Source: Polaribacter litorisediminis (GTDB taxonomy: Bacteria > Bacteroidota > Bacteroidia > Flavobacteriales > Flavobacteriaceae). Taken from it: a stretch of DNA of 64,000 bases. Location: assembly GCF_019968605.1 (NCBI RefSeq), contig NZ_CP082966.1, positions 476,001 through 540,000 on the forward strand. Reading direction: 5' to 3'. This document shows positions 60,672-64,000 of the stretch, one piece after another; the stretch's first letter is position 1; the number at the start of each line of letters is the position of its first letter. The notes beneath the pieces were generated by a model. The model saw nothing but the letters and a program-made list of their open reading frames with translations. It did no database searches and was not told where the DNA came from. A program made the translations under genes and the position numbers.

Positions 60672-60744
60672 GACCTATAATTTTTAAATTTAACTTATAA
60701 TTGTTTTAACAATCTTTATTTTTCCTTATGAAATTCAAAATTAA

Positions 60745-62685
60745 TTAAAATTTCTTCAATGTTGTGCTAACTTCGGTTTTAATTAAAGAAATAAATTCTT
60801 CAATAGTAAAGGTACCTATATCGCCTTCACCATGTTTTCTTACCGAAACGGTACCATCTTGCTCTTCTTTTTCCCCAACAATAACCATGTATGGGGTTTT
60901 GCTTACTTCTGCATCTCGTATTTTTCGTCCAGTTTTCTCATTCCGGTTGTCTACGAGCGTGCGAATTTCGGAATTTTCTAACGATTCTAAAACTTTTTCT
61001 GAATATTTTTGATATTTATCACTGATTGGCAATAAGATAACTTGATCGGGAGTCAACCATAGCGGGAAATTACCCCCTGTATGCTCTAGTAAAACCGCGA
61101 TAAAACGTTCCATAGAGCCAAAAGGCGCTCTGTGAATCATAACAGGTCTGTGTAATTGATTATCGGCTCCTTTATAGGTTAAATCGAAACGTTTTGGTAA
61201 ATTATAATCAACTTGAATGGTTCCAAGTTGCCAACTTCTGCCCAATGCGTCTTTCACCATGAAGTCTAATTTAGGACCATAAAAAGCAGCTTCACCTTCT
61301 TCAATCACAAAATCTAAACCTTTATCTGTGGCAGCACTGATAATGGCATTTTCTGCAATTTCCCAAGTTTCAGCATCACCTATATATTTATCTGGGTTGC
61401 TTTTGTCTCTAATAGAAACTTGCGCAGTAAAATCTTCAAATCCTAAAGATCCAAATACATATAACACTAAATCTATAACGTCTTTAAATTCTTGATCTAA
61501 TTGTTCTGGCGTACAAAAAATATGAGCATCATCTTGAGTAAAACCTCTAACACGTGTTAATCCATGTAATTCGCCACTTTGCTCATATCTATATACCGTG
61601 CCAAATTCTGCAAAACGCTTTGGTAGATCTTTATAAGAATAAGGTTTAAAGTTGTACACTTCACAATGATGTGGGCAGTTCATCGGTTTTAATAAAAACT
61701 CTTCATCCATTTTAGGAGTTTTTATCGACTGAAAACTGTCTGCACCATATTTTTCATAATGCCCAGAGGTAACATATAATTCTTTCTGACCAATATGAGG
61801 TGTCATCACCATTTCGTAACCCGCCTTTTTCTGAGCTTTTTTCAGGAAATCTTCTAAACGCCCTCTTAAGGCAGCTCCTTTAGGAAGCCATAAAGGCAAA
61901 CCAGCGCCAACTTTTTGAGAAAATGTAAATAACTCTAATTCTCTTCCCAGTTTTCTGTGGTCTCTTTTTTTAGCTTCTTCTAACAGCGCTAAATATTCAG
62001 TAAGCATTTTTTGCTTCGGAAAACTAATTCCATAAACTCGCGTTAGCTGATTATTTTTTTCATCACCGCGCCAATAAGCACCGGCAACACTCATTATTTT
62101 AATCGCTTTTATAATTCCTGTGTTAGGAACATGACCTCCTCTACATAAATCTGTAAAGGTGCTATGATCACAAAAAGTAATTTCGCCGTCTTTTAAGTTT
62201 TCGATTAATTCAACTTTGTACGGATTTTTCTCTTTTTTATATAATGATAAAGCGTCTGCTTTAGAAACCGATCGAATCGAAAACTCGTATTTACCACGTG
62301 CAATTTCTAAAAATTTAGTTTCTAATTGTTTAAAATCTTTATCAGAAATAACATCATGACCTAAATCTACATCATAGTAAAAACCATTTTCAATTGCAGG
62401 TCCAATCGTCAACTTTGCATTTGGATAAAAACTTAAAATGGCCTCCGCTAAAATGTGAGCAGATGAATGCCAGAAAGCTTTTTTACCACCATCATCATTA
62501 AATGTATATAAAATTAAGGAGCCATCAGTGGTTAATGGTGTAGCGGTTTCAACGGTGGTATTGTTAAAGTTTGCTGATATTACATTTCTAGCAAACCCTT
62601 CACTAATGCTTTTTGCAACATCCATTGGAGTGCTGTTTTTAGCAAACTCCTTAATAGTTCCGTCTGGTAAAGTAATTTTAATCAT
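60745..62685 (-). CDS. thrS: Threonyl-tRNA synthetase
   Basis: The start is ATG 62685 ([20 protein letters not shown]). The frame is open to 62739, but that stretch contains the promoter. The 646-residue enzyme has an N-terminal TGS domain and the second additional domain with the zinc-binding editing site. The class II core has motif 2 ([20 protein letters not shown]), the zinc ligands in [14 protein letters not shown] and motif 3 ([19 protein letters not shown]). The C-terminal anticodon-binding domain is [20 protein letters not shown] onward. It is first in the infC operon. Confidence 0.97.
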   Translation of the reverse strand: MIKITLPDGTIKEFAKNSTPMDVAKSISEGFARNVISANFNNTTVETATPLTTDGSLILYTFNDDGGKKAFWHSSAHILAEAILSFYPNAKLTIGPAIENGFYYDVDLGHDVISDKDFKQLETKFLEIARGKYEFSIRSVSKADALSLYKKEKNPYKVELIENLKDGEITFCDHSTFTDLCRGGHVPNTGIIKAIKIMSVAGAYWRGDEKNNQLTRVYGISFPKQKMLTEYLALLEEAKKRDHRKLGRELELFTFSQKVGAGLPLWLPKGAALRGRLEDFLKKAQKKAGYEMVMTPHIGQKELYVTSGHYEKYGADSFQSIKTPKMDEEFLLKPMNCPHHCEVYNFKPYSYKDLPKRFAEFGTVYRYEQSGELHGLTRVRGFTQDDAHIFCTPEQLDQEFKDVIDLVLYVFGSLGFEDFTAQVSIRDKSNPDKYIGDAETWEIAENAIISAATDKGLDFVIEEGEAAFYGPKLDFMVKDALGRSWQLGTIQVDYNLPKRFDLTYKGADNQLHRPVMIHRAPFGSMERFIAVLLEHTGGNFPLWLTPDQVILLPISDKYQKYSEKVLESLENSEIRTLVDNRNEKTGRKIRDAEVSKTPYMVIVGEKEEQDGTVSVRKHGEGDIGTFTIEEFISLIKTEVSTTLKKF

Positions 62686-62708
62686 TTGATGTATACTATT
62701 TGAGCGTG

Positions 62709-62739
62709 CAAAGATATTAGAAAACAATTTTTCACACAA
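62709..62739 (-). promoter_or_regulatory. Promoter of thrS-infC-rpmI-rplT
   Basis: On the minus strand TTG (62739-62737) and TATCTTTG (62716-62709) are 20 bases apart, a full match to TTG-N17-23-TAnnTTTG. The leader to the thrS ATG is about 20 bases. Confidence 0.75.
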
Positions 62740-62837
62740 TATATATATGTACTTATTAAATTTTGATTTAGTTTCTCTTTTGGGGGTTCCTTTTTTAAGG
62801 TACCAATTGTAAATAAATGAAGTTTTTGAATAGAAAA

Positions 62838-62909
62838 AAGGTCGGGCTTTCCATTATATCTTTTGTTCGTACCTCACAAAAGGATGTCATTGCAATCCCT
62901 AACCCGGTT
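62838..62909. repeat. Intergenic palindromic repeat near the rRNA operon
   Basis: ATCTTTTGT and ACAAAAGGAT form an inverted pair around TCGTACCTC (62859-62886), enclosed by GGTCGGG on the left and CCCTAACCC on the right. The layout is like extragenic repeats I associate with flavobacterial genomes; only one copy is in the window. Confidence 0.6.
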
Positions 62910-63125
62910 TTAGGCATTTTAAATCAAGAGTTTTATTTAAAATCTACTCAACGAAGTTTAAAAAAGTAGTGCACAAGAACTGTATAATTAGAATTTCCAA
63001 TACACTTTAGAGTTAAAAATGAATAAACTTCAAAAAGGTATAAAATTATTTTGATGGATAAAAAGCCTATTTTCAAAGGGTTAAAATCCTTTTAAAAATT
63101 AATCAGAAAAAAGTTAAAAAAACAG
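62910..63125. other. AT-rich spacer before the rRNA promoters
   Basis: No open frame or hairpin of note. It separates the thrS promoter and repeat from the rRNA promoter region. Confidence 0.5.
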
Positions 63126-63155
63126 TTGTTATTGTTAAAACAGGTTGTATATTTG
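63126..63155 (+). promoter_or_regulatory. rRNA promoter P1
   Basis: TTG (63126-63128), 19 nt, TATATTTG (63148-63155), followed by GCACCCGCTAACGG, the presumed initially transcribed sequence. Confidence 0.7.
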
Positions 63156-63282
63156 CACCCGCTAACGGAAATAGGGTTTGCGAAGTTCATTGAGATTTGT
63201 GTTAGTTATATTGGTTTAATTAAGATTATTTTATTTTTTAGATGTTAATAAATATTTAAAAAATAATTAAATTTTTATTAGG

Positions 63283-63310
63283 TTGATGTTATAAACTTGT
63301 GGTATGTTTG
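63283..63310 (+). promoter_or_regulatory. rRNA promoter P2
   Basis: TTG (63283-63285), 17 nt, TATGTTTG (63303-63310), followed by CAGTCCG. Confidence 0.65.
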
Positions 63311-63385
63311 CAGTCCGAAATTTCGGGGGTAAAAAAGTTCAAGTTTAGGGTTTAGAAAAAAAATTAAAATTTTATTTATTTTTTC

Positions 63386-63415
63386 TTGTCAGATTAAAAA
63401 TAAGTTTTAGATTTG
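63386..63415 (+). promoter_or_regulatory. rRNA promoter P3
   Basis: TTG (63386-63388), 19 nt, TAGATTTG (63408-63415), followed by GCACCCGCTAAC, identical to the sequence after P1. It is the promoter nearest to the 16S gene. Confidence 0.7.
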
Positions 63416-63670
63416 CACCCGCTAACAGAGATAGCAAAAAAGATCAAAAAAGATCAAGAGATTTTGGAAAGGTTTTGCGAGGAGCCAACTAGTTCGATTC
63501 TAGTGTTTCTACAAATTAGGATTCATAGTGAGTGTTTATAGCATTCATGCGATTCCCTAAGAGTTCATTGAAAATATTGAAATTGACAGCGTAAACAAAG
63601 AGTAGAATAACCATGTTTAAATAATTAGACAAATTCTTTTGAAACTTATTCATTATAATATTAAAAATAT
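63416..63670 (+). other. Transcribed leader of the rRNA operon
   Basis: This segment of about 255 bases between P3 and the 16S 5' end has no open frame. It should carry the anti-termination and 5' processing sequences that pair with the 16S 3' flank, which is outside the window. Confidence 0.6.
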
Positions 63671-64000
63671 ACAATGAAGAGTTTGATCCTGGCTCAGGAT
63701 GAACGCTAGCGGCAGGCTTAACACATGCAAGTCGAGGGGTAACATTGTGCTTGCACAGATGACGACCGGCGCACGGGTGCGTAACGCGTATAGAACCTAC
63801 CTTTTACAGGGGGATAGCCTTTAGAAATGAAGATTAATATCCCATAGTATTGCGAGATGGCATCATTTTGTAATTAAAGATTTATCGGTAAAAGATGGCT
63901 ATGCGTCCTATTAGTTAGTTGGTAAGGTAACGGCTTACCAAGACATCGATAGGTAGGGGTCCTGAGAGGGAGATCCCCCACACTGGTACTGAGACACGGA
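63671..64000 (+). rRNA. rrs: 16S ribosomal RNA, 5' 330 bases
   Basis: It begins ACAATGAAGAGTTTGATCCT, includes the 27F primer region and GATGAACGCTAGCGGCAGGC, and continues to CACTGGTACTGAGACACGGA at the window edge. CTAGCGGCAGGCTTAACACA is typical of Bacteroidetes. The start is aligned by eye to the E. coli 5' end and may be off by a few bases. Confidence 0.97.

Noticed and set aside
62686..62739. N-terminal extension of ThrS
   Set aside because: It overlaps the TTG-N20-TATCTTTG promoter; the TGS domain starts at the ATG at 62685.
62910..63125. Replication origin near gyrA/rRNA genes
   Set aside because: No cluster of TTATCCACA-type DnaA boxes and no dnaA or dnaN gene in the window.

Overview
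The window comes from a low-GC member of the Bacteroidetes, most likely a marine Flavobacteriaceae (Polaribacter/Tenacibaculum-like). Evidence: promoters of the form TTG-N17-20-TAnnTTTG, an ECF sigma/FecR/TonB-receptor set, DUF3570 and DUF4266 proteins, a Bacteroidetes-style 16S rRNA 5' end, and many short intergenic palindromes of kinds common in flavobacteria. The genus assignment is inference.

Region 1 (1-5242, minus strand): the end of a Ppx/GppA phosphatase, a SixA-like phosphatase, PdxH, HemJ, ferrochelatase HemH, a SpoU-type RNA methylase and an AraC regulator. Region 2 (5446-15161, plus strand): HemA, a HemC-HemD fusion, HemB, HemL, HemE and HemF, with a PrcB-like lipoprotein and an EI24/CysZ-like membrane protein between them. 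With HemJ and HemH on the other strand, this covers every step from glutamyl-tRNA to protoheme. Two repeat-associated elements have entered the cluster. One is a frameshifted GIY-YIG nuclease between 28-bp direct repeats (hemB/hemL gap). The other is a REP-associated tyrosine transposase (RAYT) whose reading frame runs through its own palindromes straight into hemF, which has lost its usual ATG.

Region 3 (15217-34397): a YceI protein and porin-like operon behind a CRP/FNR-type palindrome, a 2-oxoacid dehydrogenase E2, a GNAT acetyltransferase, ClpC with a sigma54-like promoter, GyrA, a TPR protein, an NlpC/P60 peptidase, a thiolase, a 7TM-HD phosphohydrolase, three tRNAs (Ser, Pro, Arg), PurM and a GAF histidine kinase.

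Region 4 (34567-45953) is the best candidate for an undescribed system. An ECF sigma factor, a FecR anti-sigma factor and an STN-TonB receptor lie divergent to a surface-type lipoprotein (thrombospondin type 3 repeats plus two PepSY-like domains). Downstream follow a thioredoxin, a Rieske lipoprotein, an ApbE flavin transferase, a DUF4266 lipoprotein, a DUF3570 outer-membrane protein and DsbD. The fecR operon and the lipoprotein gene share an identical bipartite promoter (GGTAGGG, 14 nt, GTTGTAT), which ties the signalling genes to the envelope redox genes.

Region 5 (45967-64000): a small lipoprotein, PrfA, a GH31 glucosidase, a GlgE-type glycogen operon (GlgA/GlgM, GlgC, GlgE, maltokinase, GlgB), a coiled-coil membrane protein, the thrS-infC-rpmI-rplT operon (infC appears to start on AUA), and three tandem rRNA promoters in front of a 16S rRNA gene that runs off the end of the window.
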